Source of the DNA: JBLNDJ01 sp050261515
GTDB lineage: Bacteria > Acidobacteriota > Terriglobia > Bryobacterales > Bryobacteraceae
DNA length: 64,000 bases
Assembly: GCA_050261515.1 (NCBI GenBank)
Contig: JBLNDJ010000048.1
Coordinates: 248,001-312,000 of the forward strand
Direction: 5' to 3'
Shown: positions 17,724-25,606 of the stretch, piece by piece
Layout: every line of letters starts with the position of its first letter
Position numbering within the stretch: the stretch's first letter is position 1
Made by a program: the position numbers and the translations under genes
Notes under the pieces: generated by a model
Database searches by the model: none
What the model saw: the letters and a program-made list of their open reading frames with translations, nothing else
What the model was told of the DNA's origin: nothing

Positions 17724-19334
17724 CTACTTGGAGGGATAGTACTCAATAATCCCTAGGGTCATATCGTCATACTGCCGCGCGCCGCCCGTAAATCGTTCAA
17801 TCGTCGAGAGAATTGCCGCGTGCAGGCCTGCCAGATCGAGCCCGGCCGAGTCGCGAACGGCTTCCCGCAGGCGTTCCAAACTGAAATAGTCCCCGGCGGG
17901 GTTCTGCGCTTCCGTGACACCGTCGGTGAACAAAACGACGCGGTCTCCGGGCTCCAAGTGCGCCATTTCGACCGCATATTCGCCCTCTTCGAGCATTCCG
18001 AGGGGCGTCCCGGTTGCGGGAAGGCTCTCCATCTCACCGGAAGCGCGCAGCACGACCGGCGGCGGATGCCCGGCGTTCACCCACTGCAGGCAGCCGCCCT
18101 GGTCGAGCGTGCAGTAGAAGGCGGTCGCGTATTGTTCGCCCGAGGTGCGCTCGTTCAGGTAGCGATTCACGCGGCACATCATTTCCTCGATCGTGACGCG
18201 CGAAAACGGGGATGCCACGAACATCCCCTGGAGCAGCGAGGCCAGAATCGCCGCGCCGACGCCTTTTCCGGAGACGTCCACGATCACCGACGCCCAGCAG
18301 CCGTCCGCCACTCGCCGCATGTCCACGTAATCGCCGCCCACTTCGAGCGAGGGCAGGCTCGATGCGGTGGCGCGGAACCAGCCGCAGGCCGGCAGAGAGC
18401 GCGGCAGAAGGCTTTCCTGGATCTGGCGCGCGATGCGAAGCTCCTGCTCCATGCGCTGGCGAGCCCACTGCTCCTCGAGCAGGCGCGCGTTCTCGAGCAC
18501 CGTGGAGGCTTCGAGAGCAAGCGTGGTGAGCAACTCGCGGCCGCCGGAGGAGAGGTCGGCGTCGGCGTCGCGCGAATCCATGTAGAGCAGGCCGACGGTG
18601 TCCTCGGCCGGAGAGAGGACGCCGGTCCGGTCCACCGAGCCGGTCCGGACGCGCACGAGCGGCACGCAAACCACGCTGCGCAATTCCAGGTTGTAGATGC
18701 TGAGTTCGGCCGCGTTCGCCGCTCCGCCCGCGGGGTCGAAGTTCATCGACAGCAACTCGCGGCGCTGGTTGAGCGCCGAGAGCAGCAGGCGCGCGGGCAC
18801 CTGCAAATCCGTCTTCGCCAGCGGCCCGGTGCGCGAGCGGGCGATGCGGATCTCGAGTTCGCCGCCGCGGCGCAGCAGCAGGAACCCGCGCTCGCATCCG
18901 GTGATCGCGAGGGCGGCCTCGACGACGGCCGCGAGCACGTCTTCGGTTGAAAGCGACGATTCGAGGGCGCGGGCGACCTCGAGGGTGGCGCGCAGCTTGG
19001 CGAGGTCCGACGTCCCGGCGCCGGTACCGGCGGGCGCGGCGGGTGCGAAGGTGAGCTGGTAGGAATCCGGGACGCCGAACTCGATGCGGTCCCCGGCGTT
19101 CAGGCCGGCCTCGGCGACGCGCCTTCCGTTGACGAACACGCCGTGGCTGCTCTTGAGGTCTTCGACGACCCAGCCTCCGCCGCGCGAGACGATGCGCGCG
19201 TGGTAGCGGGAGACGCGGTTGTCGCGGAGAACGAGGTCGTTGTCGCGCTGCCGCCCGATGCGGAACGGGACGGGTTCGAGCGCCACGCGCCGCTCGGACC
19301 CCGACGGGCTTCGGACGAGGAGGACGGGCCGCAA
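17724..19334 (-). CDS. FHA-GAF-SpoIIE type protein serine phosphatase (PP2C)
   Basis: 536 residues. The N-terminal FHA domain (about 20-95) has FRIGRQRDNDLVLRDNRVSR and HARIVSRGGGWVVEDLKSSH, a phospho-threonine reader. The GAF domain spans about 120-290. The C-terminal SpoIIE/RsbU PP2C domain shows VGGDYVDMRRV, VDVSGKGVGAAILASLLQGM, WVNAGHPPPVVL and LFTDGVTEAQN, with the metal-binding Asp residues in place. Likely controls an anti-sigma/anti-anti-sigma switch in answer to a signal sensed by GAF or FHA; the partner proteins are not in the window. TTG 19334 directly follows the Fur-family stop, and no later start would keep the FHA domain whole. Confidence 0.92.
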   Translation of the reverse strand: MRPVLLVRSPSGSERRVALEPVPFRIGRQRDNDLVLRDNRVSRYHARIVSRGGGWVVEDLKSSHGVFVNGRRVAEAGLNAGDRIEFGVPDSYQLTFAPAAPAGTGAGTSDLAKLRATLEVARALESSLSTEDVLAAVVEAALAITGCERGFLLLRRGGELEIRIARSRTGPLAKTDLQVPARLLLSALNQRRELLSMNFDPAGGAANAAELSIYNLELRSVVCVPLVRVRTGSVDRTGVLSPAEDTVGLLYMDSRDADADLSSGGRELLTTLALEASTVLENARLLEEQWARQRMEQELRIARQIQESLLPRSLPACGWFRATASSLPSLEVGGDYVDMRRVADGCWASVIVDVSGKGVGAAILASLLQGMFVASPFSRVTIEEMMCRVNRYLNERTSGEQYATAFYCTLDQGGCLQWVNAGHPPPVVLRASGEMESLPATGTPLGMLEEGEYAVEMAHLEPGDRVVLFTDGVTEAQNPAGDYFSLERLREAVRDSAGLDLAGLHAAILSTIERFTGGARQYDDMTLGIIEYYPSK

Positions 19335-19335
19335 A

Positions 19336-19833
19336 TCAACGTCCCCGCGGGCGTGGCGGGGCGGGTACGGCGGCGGCTGCGGCGCGTTCCATTTCCCTCG
19401 CGCGCTGCGTCTGGCAGTGCGCGCAGTAGCCGCCGATCTCGGTGCGTGCCACCAGAATCTGAAATCCGAAGTGCGATTCCACCTGACGGCGCAGGCGCTG
19501 GAGGGGATCGCCGTAAAACTCTTCGACCTTCCCGCATCGCAGGCACACGATGTGCGCGTGTTCCTGCTTGGCTCGCGTCTCGTAGTAATGCTGGTCGCCC
19601 TCGTAGTGCATCAGGTCGAGCTCGTCGATGAGCTGGCCTTGCTTCAGCATCTTGAGCGTGCGGTAGACGGTGACGCGGTTGATCTTGGGATCCTTCTGCT
19701 TGGCCAGGCCGTAGAGCTGGTCGGCGTCAAGGTGGCTGCCCGACTTATCGATGAGGTCGAGCAGGACGCGGCGCTGCCGCGTCAGGCGGATGCCCCTCCT
19801 CTTCAGCGAACTCTGAATCTCTTCGGCCGACAT
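19336..19833 (-). CDS. Fur-family metalloregulator
   Basis: 165 residues from ATG 19833 (a GTG at 19848 would add five). N-terminal winged helix RLTRQRRVLLDLIDKSGSHL and NRVTVYRTLKMLKQGQLIDE. Metal-site residues: DQHYYET, HAHIVCLRCGKVEEF and a C-terminal CxxC in GYCAHCQ. Fur, PerR and Zur cannot be separated with confidence. The C-terminal tail is Ala/Pro-rich. Starts 43 bases from the divergent accC gene, and its stop touches the start of the FHA-SpoIIE gene, so the pair is probably co-expressed. Confidence 0.93.
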   Translation of the reverse strand: MSAEEIQSSLKRRGIRLTRQRRVLLDLIDKSGSHLDADQLYGLAKQKDPKINRVTVYRTLKMLKQGQLIDELDLMHYEGDQHYYETRAKQEHAHIVCLRCGKVEEFYGDPLQRLRRQVESHFGFQILVARTEIGGYCAHCQTQRAREMERAAAAAVPAPPRPRGR

Positions 19834-19876
19834 ACCGCTGATGCCCACGATAACATGTGTCTAGACTGGGTTGCCC

Positions 19877-21376
19877 ATGTTCAAGAAAGTTCTGGTGGCA
19901 AACCGCGGGGAGATCGCGGTACGCATCATCCGGGCCTTGCGCGAACTCGGCATCGGAAGCGTGGCGGTGTTCTCGGAGGCCGACCGGGCGGCGCTGCACG
20001 TCCGCATGGCGGATGAGGCCGTTCCCATAGGCCCGGCGCCCGCCTCCGAAAGCTATCTGCGCATCGATCGCATCCTCGACGCCGCGGGTGCCACGCGGGC
20101 CGAAGCGATTCATCCCGGCTACGGATTTCTCAGCGAAAACGCAGAGTTCGCCGCGGCGTGCGAGCAGGCGGGGGTTGCATTCATCGGCCCGGCGGCGGCC
20201 GCGATCCGCGCGCTGGGCTCGAAGACGGCGGCGCGGCGGCTGGCGCGCGAGGCGGGCGTGCGCGTTGTCCCCGGCCTCGAGAAGCCCCTGGCGAGCGCGG
20301 AGGAGGCGCGGGCGGCGGCGCGGGAATCCGGATACCCGGTGTTTCTGAAAGCCGCGCTGGGCGGGGGCGGAAAGGGACTGCGGCGCGTCGATGGCGAGGC
20401 GGAGCTCGAATCCGCGTTCCGCGACGCGGCGAGCGAAGCCGAACGGTCGTTCCGCTCGGGCGAGGTCTACATCGAGAAGCTGATCGAGCGCCCGCGGCAC
20501 ATCGAGATCCAGGTGCTGGGCGACTGCCGCGGCAATCTGGTCCACCTGGGCGAGCGCGAGTGCTCGCTCCAGCGGCGCCACCAGAAGGTGATCGAGGAGT
20601 GCCCTTCCCCGCTGGTCGCGTGCCGCGAGGGAATGCGCGAGGCGATGGGCGAAGCGGCGCTAAAGGTTGCACGCGCCGCGGGGTACACGAACGCGGGCAC
20701 GGTGGAGTTCCTGGTGGATTCGGCCGGGGAGTTCTACTTCCTCGAGGTGAACACGCGGCTGCAGGTGGAGCACCCGATCACGGAACTGGCGACCGGCCTC
20801 GACCTGGTGCATTTGCAGTTGCGCATCGCCGCGGGCGAGCCGCTCGGGTTCGGGCAGGACGATATCCGCTGGAGCGGCCATGCGATCGAGTGCCGCATCT
20901 ATGCGGAAGACCCATACAACCGCTTCTTCCCCTCGCCGGGCAAGGTGACGCTGCTGAACCGTCCGGCGGGGCCGGGCGTGCGCCTCGACGCCGGCATTTA
21001 CCTCGGCTGGACGGTGCCGGTCGATTACGACCCGCTGCTGGCGAAGCTGGCCGTGTGGGCGGGGACGCGGCCTGAGGCCGTGAGCCGCATGCTGCGCGCG
21101 CTCGATGAGTACGCGGTGGACGGCATCAAGACCACGATCGGGTTCTACCGGCAGGTGCTGGCCGGGGAGGCGTACCGGAACGCCGAACTCCACACCGGCT
21201 TCATCGACGAGTTCCTGGAGCGCAACGGCGCGCCGGGCGGGGGCTTGGATGCGGAGGCCGAAGCGGTGGCGGCGCTGGTCGCGGCGGTTCATGCGAAGAA
21301 GCACGGCGCCGCGCCTGCCGCCACACAAGCGCAGAGCCGCTGGCTGGCGGCAGGCCGCCAGAGGCTGCTCGAATGA
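19877..21376 (+). CDS. accC: biotin carboxylase (acyl-CoA carboxylase alpha chain, BC part)
   Basis: 499 residues from ATG 19877 (MFKKVLVANRGEIAVRIIRA). ATP-grasp enzyme that carboxylates biotin on its carrier with bicarbonate and ATP. Signatures: HPGYGFLSENAEFA, FLKAALGGGGKGLRRVD, LGERECSLQRRHQKVIEE, EFYFLEVNTRLQVEHPITEL. After the normal end of biotin carboxylase (about residue 450) there is an Ala-rich tail. The next gene overlaps its stop (ATGA) and supplies the biotin carrier. Together the two equal the length of a propionyl-CoA or methylcrotonyl-CoA carboxylase alpha chain, so the substrate may be other than acetyl-CoA. No carboxyltransferase gene is nearby. Confidence 0.93.
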   Translation: MFKKVLVANRGEIAVRIIRALRELGIGSVAVFSEADRAALHVRMADEAVPIGPAPASESYLRIDRILDAAGATRAEAIHPGYGFLSENAEFAAACEQAGVAFIGPAAAAIRALGSKTAARRLAREAGVRVVPGLEKPLASAEEARAAARESGYPVFLKAALGGGGKGLRRVDGEAELESAFRDAASEAERSFRSGEVYIEKLIERPRHIEIQVLGDCRGNLVHLGERECSLQRRHQKVIEECPSPLVACREGMREAMGEAALKVARAAGYTNAGTVEFLVDSAGEFYFLEVNTRLQVEHPITELATGLDLVHLQLRIAAGEPLGFGQDDIRWSGHAIECRIYAEDPYNRFFPSPGKVTLLNRPAGPGVRLDAGIYLGWTVPVDYDPLLAKLAVWAGTRPEAVSRMLRALDEYAVDGIKTTIGFYRQVLAGEAYRNAELHTGFIDEFLERNGAPGGGLDAEAEAVAALVAAVHAKKHGAAPAATQAQSRWLAAGRQRLLE

Positions 21377-21819
21377 ACGTCACGGTGCTGGTCGATGGCC
21401 GCGCGGTTCCGCTCGCGGAGGCAGCGTCGATCCTCGAAGTGGAGCCCGGCATCTACTCGGTGCTCGCCGGGGGCCGCAGCTTCGAAGCGCGAATCGAGCG
21501 GATCGATGACGCTTGGGCGGTGACGATCGGGCGGCGGCGCTACGTGGTCGAAGTCGCGGACCCGCGCCGGCCGGTGCGCAGAGCGCGCGGGCTGCCGGGC
21601 GAGGGCCGCCGGCCGCTTGCCTCGCCGATGCCGGGCAAGGTGGTGCGCGTGCTCGTGGCTGAAGGAGACCGCATCGAAGCCGGCCAGGGGATCGCCGTTG
21701 TGGAGGCGATGAAGATGCAGAACGAGATGAAGGCGCCGCGCGCGGGACGGGTCGTATCGCTCACCGCGCGCGAGGGTGCGACCGTCGCGGCGGGCGAGGT
21801 CCTGGCGGTGATCGAGTAG
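21373..21819 (+). CDS. biotin carboxyl carrier protein / C-terminal part of carboxylase alpha chain
   Basis: 148 residues. The N-terminal 70 residues (VLVDGRAVPL, GIYSVLAGGRSFEARIE, GRRRYVVEVADP) look like the domain between BC and carrier in fused alpha chains. The C-terminal biotinyl domain has the biotinylated Lys in VVEAMKMQNEMKAPRAG and a conserved SPMPGKVVRVLV. The start overlaps the accC stop by four bases, so it is translationally coupled. No usual long Ala/Pro linker of AccB is present, which supports the split alpha-chain reading. Confidence 0.9.
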   Translation: MNVTVLVDGRAVPLAEAASILEVEPGIYSVLAGGRSFEARIERIDDAWAVTIGRRRYVVEVADPRRPVRRARGLPGEGRRPLASPMPGKVVRVLVAEGDRIEAGQGIAVVEAMKMQNEMKAPRAGRVVSLTAREGATVAAGEVLAVIE

Positions 21820-21841
21820 AAAAAGGCGTCTGTCCCCTTTT
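21816..21841. repeat. 26-base REP-like repeat, copy 1 (overlaps biotin carrier stop)
   Basis: Begins GTAG (its TAG is the carrier gene stop), continues AAAAAGGCGTCTGTCCCC and ends TTTT. The A-rich and T-rich ends allow a short hairpin (AAAAAGG/CCTTTTT). All 26 bases are identical to 35351-35376, and the core is one base different from the palindrome at 47804-47834. A GTAG at the hairpin foot is the hallmark of REP sequences handled by RAYT/TnpA-REP transposases. It may also act as a weak terminator here. Confidence 0.75.
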
Positions 21842-21874
21842 TGTGAGCGCCCGGTATTGGATAATGGGTGCTCT

Positions 21875-22624
21875 ATGGCGTGCGAGAAGTGCGGGGGATC
21901 GGGATGGCGTGTGATCGAACGCGACGGCGTTTCCGCGGGCGAGCCGTGCGATTGCAGGTCTGTTGAGAACCCGGCCGATCTGGAGGCCTTGTCGAATATC
22001 CCGCCGCTTTACGCCGACGCGTCGTTCGATAATTTCCTGCTGCCGCCGGAGAACCCGATCGCCGCGCGCGGGCTGGAGGCCGTGCTGGTCAGGGCTTCCG
22101 AATACGCCAAGAAGTATCCGGCCGTGCCCAAGCCGGGGCTGCTGCTGATCGGGCCGACGGGGACCGGCAAGACTCACCTGGCGGTCGCCGTGCTGCGGAA
22201 GCTGATTTCGCGCGGGTACGAGGGCGCATTCTTCGATTACATCAATCTGCTCGAGCGGATCCGGTCGGGATACGATTCCGAAGCCAGCGCGAGCGACCGC
22301 GCCGCGTACCGCCAGTGCCTGGAAGCGCCCGTGCTGCTGCTCGACGACATCGGGTCGCATCGGGTCGTGGGGTGGATCGAGGACACGATCACGGCGATTG
22401 TGACGCACCGTTGCAACCACAGGCTGCCGCTGATCGCGACGACGAACCTTCCGGATCCCGAGGCCGGGGACATCATCGTGCAGCGCACGCCCGGGGTTCC
22501 GCAGGTGGAGTACAGGACCACGCTTGCGGAGCGGATCGGAGAGCGCGCGCGATCGCGGCTGTTCGAGATGTGCCAGGTGCTGCGGATGCCGGCGTCCGGG
22601 GATTTCCGGCTGCGGCGGCGGTAG
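21875..22624 (+). CDS. DnaC/IstB-like AAA+ ATPase with N-terminal Cys cluster
   Basis: 249 residues from ATG 21875 (a TTG at 21857 is possible). N-terminal MACEKCGGSGW and EPCDCRS form a likely zinc site. AAA+ core: Walker A IGPTGTGKTHLA, Walker B VLLLDDIGS, sensor region LIATTNLPDP. DnaC-like proteins load the replicative helicase or act in primosome or phage/transposon functions; no transposase lies beside it, so a chromosomal helicase-loader role is the simplest idea. Its stop is two bases from the stop of the convergent MscS gene. Confidence 0.88.
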   Translation: MACEKCGGSGWRVIERDGVSAGEPCDCRSVENPADLEALSNIPPLYADASFDNFLLPPENPIAARGLEAVLVRASEYAKKYPAVPKPGLLLIGPTGTGKTHLAVAVLRKLISRGYEGAFFDYINLLERIRSGYDSEASASDRAAYRQCLEAPVLLLDDIGSHRVVGWIEDTITAIVTHRCNHRLPLIATTNLPDPEAGDIIVQRTPGVPQVEYRTTLAERIGERARSRLFEMCQVLRMPASGDFRLRRR

Positions 22625-22626
22625 CC

Positions 22627-24501
22627 CTACACCAGCTTCGGCTCGCCCGCGGGCGCCAGCTTGAGGTCCGGCTCCTTCGAGACCGCGTCGTAGAGGGCCC
22701 GGACCATGCGGCCGTCGATCGCGCCCGCTCCGCGCAGTTCGGCCGGGTAGCGCACGGTGAACTCGAGGCCGCCGTCGGTGAACCGCAGGCGGGTCTCGGG
22801 GTGCGGTGCCGACACCTTGATATCCACCGAGCGCTCGAAGGCCTGGTGCTGGCTCTCGATACGGGCGCGGTAGTCCTGGTAGACCGAGTCGGCCGCGGCG
22901 GTGAGTGTCCGTTCGGCGAGCTCTGCGTTGCTTTCGCGCGTGAGCACGAGTTTTGCCGTGCGCCACACATACTCGGTCCCGGGCAGTTGCTTGAAGAGCG
23001 CCGAGGGCTGGAACAGCACCGAGTTGGAGAACACGACCACGCGCCCGGTCGGCTGCATGTCGCCGCCCGCGTTGGACACCTCCATCAGGTAGATGCGCAC
23101 CAGGCCGATGTCGAGCACGTCTCCGGTAACGCCGCCGATGGTGACGCGGTCGCCCGGGCGCAGTCCATGGCGGCCGATCAGGAAGAAATACCCCACCACC
23201 GATAGAATGACGTTTTGCAGCGCGACGGCCAGGCCCGCGGTGAGGAAGCCCGCGTAGGTGGCCAGCGAGCCGAGTTCGGTGATGAAAGCAAGCAGCACGA
23301 TGATCGCAATGGCGCCCACCACGGCGAAGCGCCGTGCCAGCAGAAACTGCCTGCGGCGGCGTTCGTCCCGCACATAGCGGAACGTCATGCGGCGCCACAT
23401 GGAGGAGATACCGAGCACGAGGAAAATCGCTATGGCGAGCCCGGCGGCGCGGGCGAGCAGCGCTCCCCCGACGGTGCCGTAGCGGCGCGAAAGGGACTCC
23501 CCCCAATCCTTCAGGTTCGCCCTTGTGGCCTGCACCATCATGGCCTGCTCGCGCAGGGGGATCGTGACGGCGGAGATGTGTTTGAAGCGCGCGGTGAGCG
23601 CTTCCATTTCGCGCTGCCCGGAGGCCAGCGCTTCGGGATCCTGCGCGGCGGGCGCGCCGGCGAGCGCGTCGGCGCGGCGAAAGGAATCGCGCATTTCGCT
23701 TGCCAGCGGAGTGCGGATGCGTTCGATCTCGCCAAGCAGACGCTCGGTCTCACCGTCCAATTGCCTGAGCTGCGCGCGGCTGCGGATCAAGCCGAACAGC
23801 TCTCCCATCAGGCCGAGGAGGCCGCGCGGTTCGGCGCGTTCGGGCTGAGCGGGCGCGGCGGCCGCCTGATTCTGCGCGCCCCGATCCACGTCGGGGACCG
23901 TGCGGGCGAGCTGGTTGACCTGCGCCAGCAGCCCGCCCTTGGCCGCTTCGGCATCGGCGGCGAAAGACGACAGGCTTTGCACGCCCTTCTGGGCCTGTTT
24001 CGCCAGCTCGAGCCCGGCCACGAGCTGCTTTCTCCGGGCCGCAATACCGGCGCGGTCCCGAGGCTTGGCGCGGGCGGCGGAGGCGTCGAGATCGTCGATC
24101 GCCTTCTGAGCGCGGGCGACGCGATCGGAAGCGCGGGAGGCGATGCGCTGCAAGCGGGCAGCCGCGCTCTGGTCCGTGCTCTTCGCGTCCGTCTTGGCAA
24201 GATCCTGAAGCGCGGCCTCGGCGCGCCCGAAATCGAAGGCGAGCTGCAGAGCCTTGGCCGCGGGGCCGCGCATGCCGCCGGGCAAGGCGCCGGAGTCCTG
24301 TTCGTACGACACGACGTGGCGATACCACGCGATGGTCTGCTGGAGATGCGAAAGCACGTCGCCCGGCGGCACGTCGCAGCGCCCGGAAAAAGACAATCCG
24401 AGCGCGATGAAGAAGAAAATACGAAGTCGCCTGTCCAGGGCAGTATTCCTCGATGCCAGTCTACCGCGAGGCCGTCTGAGAAGAGTCGTTCGCCCCGTCA
24501 C
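22627..24501 (-). CDS. MscS-family mechanosensitive channel with long periplasmic coiled-coil N-domain
   Basis: 624 residues from GTG 24501. An N-terminal hydrophobic signal (RIFFFIALGLSFSG) is followed by about 280 residues rich in Ala, Lys and Glu heptads, probably a periplasmic helical domain as in MscK-type channels. Then come membrane helices (LAIAIFLVLGISSM; VVGAIAIIVLLAFITELGSL) and the MscS pore helix ATYAGFLTAGLAVALQNVIL with the usual Gly/Ala packing. A beta domain follows (RPGDRVTIGGVTGDVLDIGL). Opens under membrane tension to release solutes. The start overlaps the 3' end of the DinB gene by about 40 bases, suggesting coupling. Confidence 0.92.
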   Translation of the reverse strand: MTGRTTLLRRPRGRLASRNTALDRRLRIFFFIALGLSFSGRCDVPPGDVLSHLQQTIAWYRHVVSYEQDSGALPGGMRGPAAKALQLAFDFGRAEAALQDLAKTDAKSTDQSAAARLQRIASRASDRVARAQKAIDDLDASAARAKPRDRAGIAARRKQLVAGLELAKQAQKGVQSLSSFAADAEAAKGGLLAQVNQLARTVPDVDRGAQNQAAAAPAQPERAEPRGLLGLMGELFGLIRSRAQLRQLDGETERLLGEIERIRTPLASEMRDSFRRADALAGAPAAQDPEALASGQREMEALTARFKHISAVTIPLREQAMMVQATRANLKDWGESLSRRYGTVGGALLARAAGLAIAIFLVLGISSMWRRMTFRYVRDERRRRQFLLARRFAVVGAIAIIVLLAFITELGSLATYAGFLTAGLAVALQNVILSVVGYFFLIGRHGLRPGDRVTIGGVTGDVLDIGLVRIYLMEVSNAGGDMQPTGRVVVFSNSVLFQPSALFKQLPGTEYVWRTAKLVLTRESNAELAERTLTAAADSVYQDYRARIESQHQAFERSVDIKVSAPHPETRLRFTDGGLEFTVRYPAELRGAGAIDGRMVRALYDAVSKEPDLKLAPAGEPKLV

Positions 24502-24970
24502 CGTAGACGGCGGGCACCGGTGCGCCCATGGCGCGCAGGTACGCCGAAAGCTGGCCCCGGTGGTGGATCGTGTGGGCCAGCGCCGCGGAGAGAAACGTCA
24601 CCGCCGGGCGGCTCTCGCTTCCGAACAGCGAGACGCCGCGCGTGAGCTGTTCCGGCCCGAGCTTGCGGAGTTCCGCCAGCAACTCGGGGACGTTCCGGCC
24701 GTAGTGCGCAACCACGTCCGCGATGGCGCGGATGTGGTAAGGCATGCGTTCCCGCTCGCCGAAATAGCCGTGGAGGATTCCTTCGTAAAACCAGATCTCG
24801 CAGCTCGCCAGATGCCAGGCAAGCTCGATGGCGCTGCGCGCTTCGGCGTGCGGCCGGTATTCCCTGCTCCGCTCGGGCACGGCGGCGAGAATTCGCCGGG
24901 TGATTTCGAACTCGCGCCCGATCTGCCGCAGCAGGTACGCATGAAGGAAGACCGCCTCTTCGGATCGCAT
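24461..24970 (-). CDS. DinB-family protein
   Basis: 169 residues from ATG 24970; the frame is open further upstream, but that overlaps the divergent Tat gene. Four-helix DinB/YfiT-like fold with metal-ligand histidines in ELAWHLASCEIWF and the C-terminal ALAHTIHHRGQLSAYLRAMG. Families of this fold include bacillithiol/mycothiol S-transferases and maleylpyruvate isomerases; the true reaction is unknown. Overlaps the MscS gene at its 3' end and faces the gluconate-dehydrogenase-type operon. Confidence 0.9.
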   Translation of the reverse strand: MRSEEAVFLHAYLLRQIGREFEITRRILAAVPERSREYRPHAEARSAIELAWHLASCEIWFYEGILHGYFGERERMPYHIRAIADVVAHYGRNVPELLAELRKLGPEQLTRGVSLFGSESRPAVTFLSAALAHTIHHRGQLSAYLRAMGAPVPAVYGDGANDSSQTASR

Positions 24971-25027
24971 CCACTTCAATGGTAGAACGGCGCGGTACAA
25001 TGCACCGTTTGGAGGGAGATCGGGCAT

Positions 25028-25606
25028 ATGAGATCCGATAATCTGCGCCGGAGAAAATTCCTTCAGATCGCGGCGGCGGGGGCGTCGGCGGCCGCCGTTT
25101 CCTGCGGGGGCCGGGCGGGCGCCTGGAACGTGCTGACGGATGCCGAGGCCGAGACGCTCAACGCGATGGCGGACCGTATCATTCCGCCGGACCAGGACCC
25201 GGGCGCCGGCGCGGCGGGCGCGGCCCGCTACGTCGATCGCCAGCTCGGCGGGCCGTTCCGGAAATACCGGCGCGTTTACCGCGAGGGGCTGGCCGGCGTC
25301 GATCGCGCGAGCCAGGAGCGGTTCGGGAAGCGCTTCGCGGCGCTCGCGGCCGATCAGCAGGACGCCGTGCTCGCGGCGCTCGACGGCGCGAAGCCCGGCC
25401 CGATGAAGGCCTTCTTCGACACGGTGCGCGACCACACGATGCAAAGCTACTACGGCGACCCGCGCCACGGCGGCAATCGCGATTTCGCGAGCTGGCAGAT
25501 GCTCAACATTCCCGCCGTGCCCGTGCGCGGGCGCAATCTGTACGACCTGAGCGGCGAAGGACTGGCCTCATGGCCGAGGAGGACGAAATGGCGCTCAAAC
25601 GCGTAA
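25028..25606 (+). CDS. gluconate 2-dehydrogenase subunit 3 family protein (Tat signal)
   Basis: 192 residues. Twin-arginine signal LRRRKFLQIAAAGASAAAVS. Mature part with WNVLTDAEAETLNAMADRII and PPDQDPGA, the pattern of the gluconate_2-dh3 small subunit, and GGNRDFASWQMLNIP near the end. In known complexes this subunit escorts the folded flavoprotein (GMC) through Tat and is needed for its activity. Ribosome site GGAGGGAG at 25011-25018. The partner flavoprotein gene starts inside its 3' end. Confidence 0.92.
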   Translation: MRSDNLRRRKFLQIAAAGASAAAVSCGGRAGAWNVLTDAEAETLNAMADRIIPPDQDPGAGAAGAARYVDRQLGGPFRKYRRVYREGLAGVDRASQERFGKRFAALAADQQDAVLAALDGAKPGPMKAFFDTVRDHTMQSYYGDPRHGGNRDFASWQMLNIPAVPVRGRNLYDLSGEGLASWPRRTKWRSNA

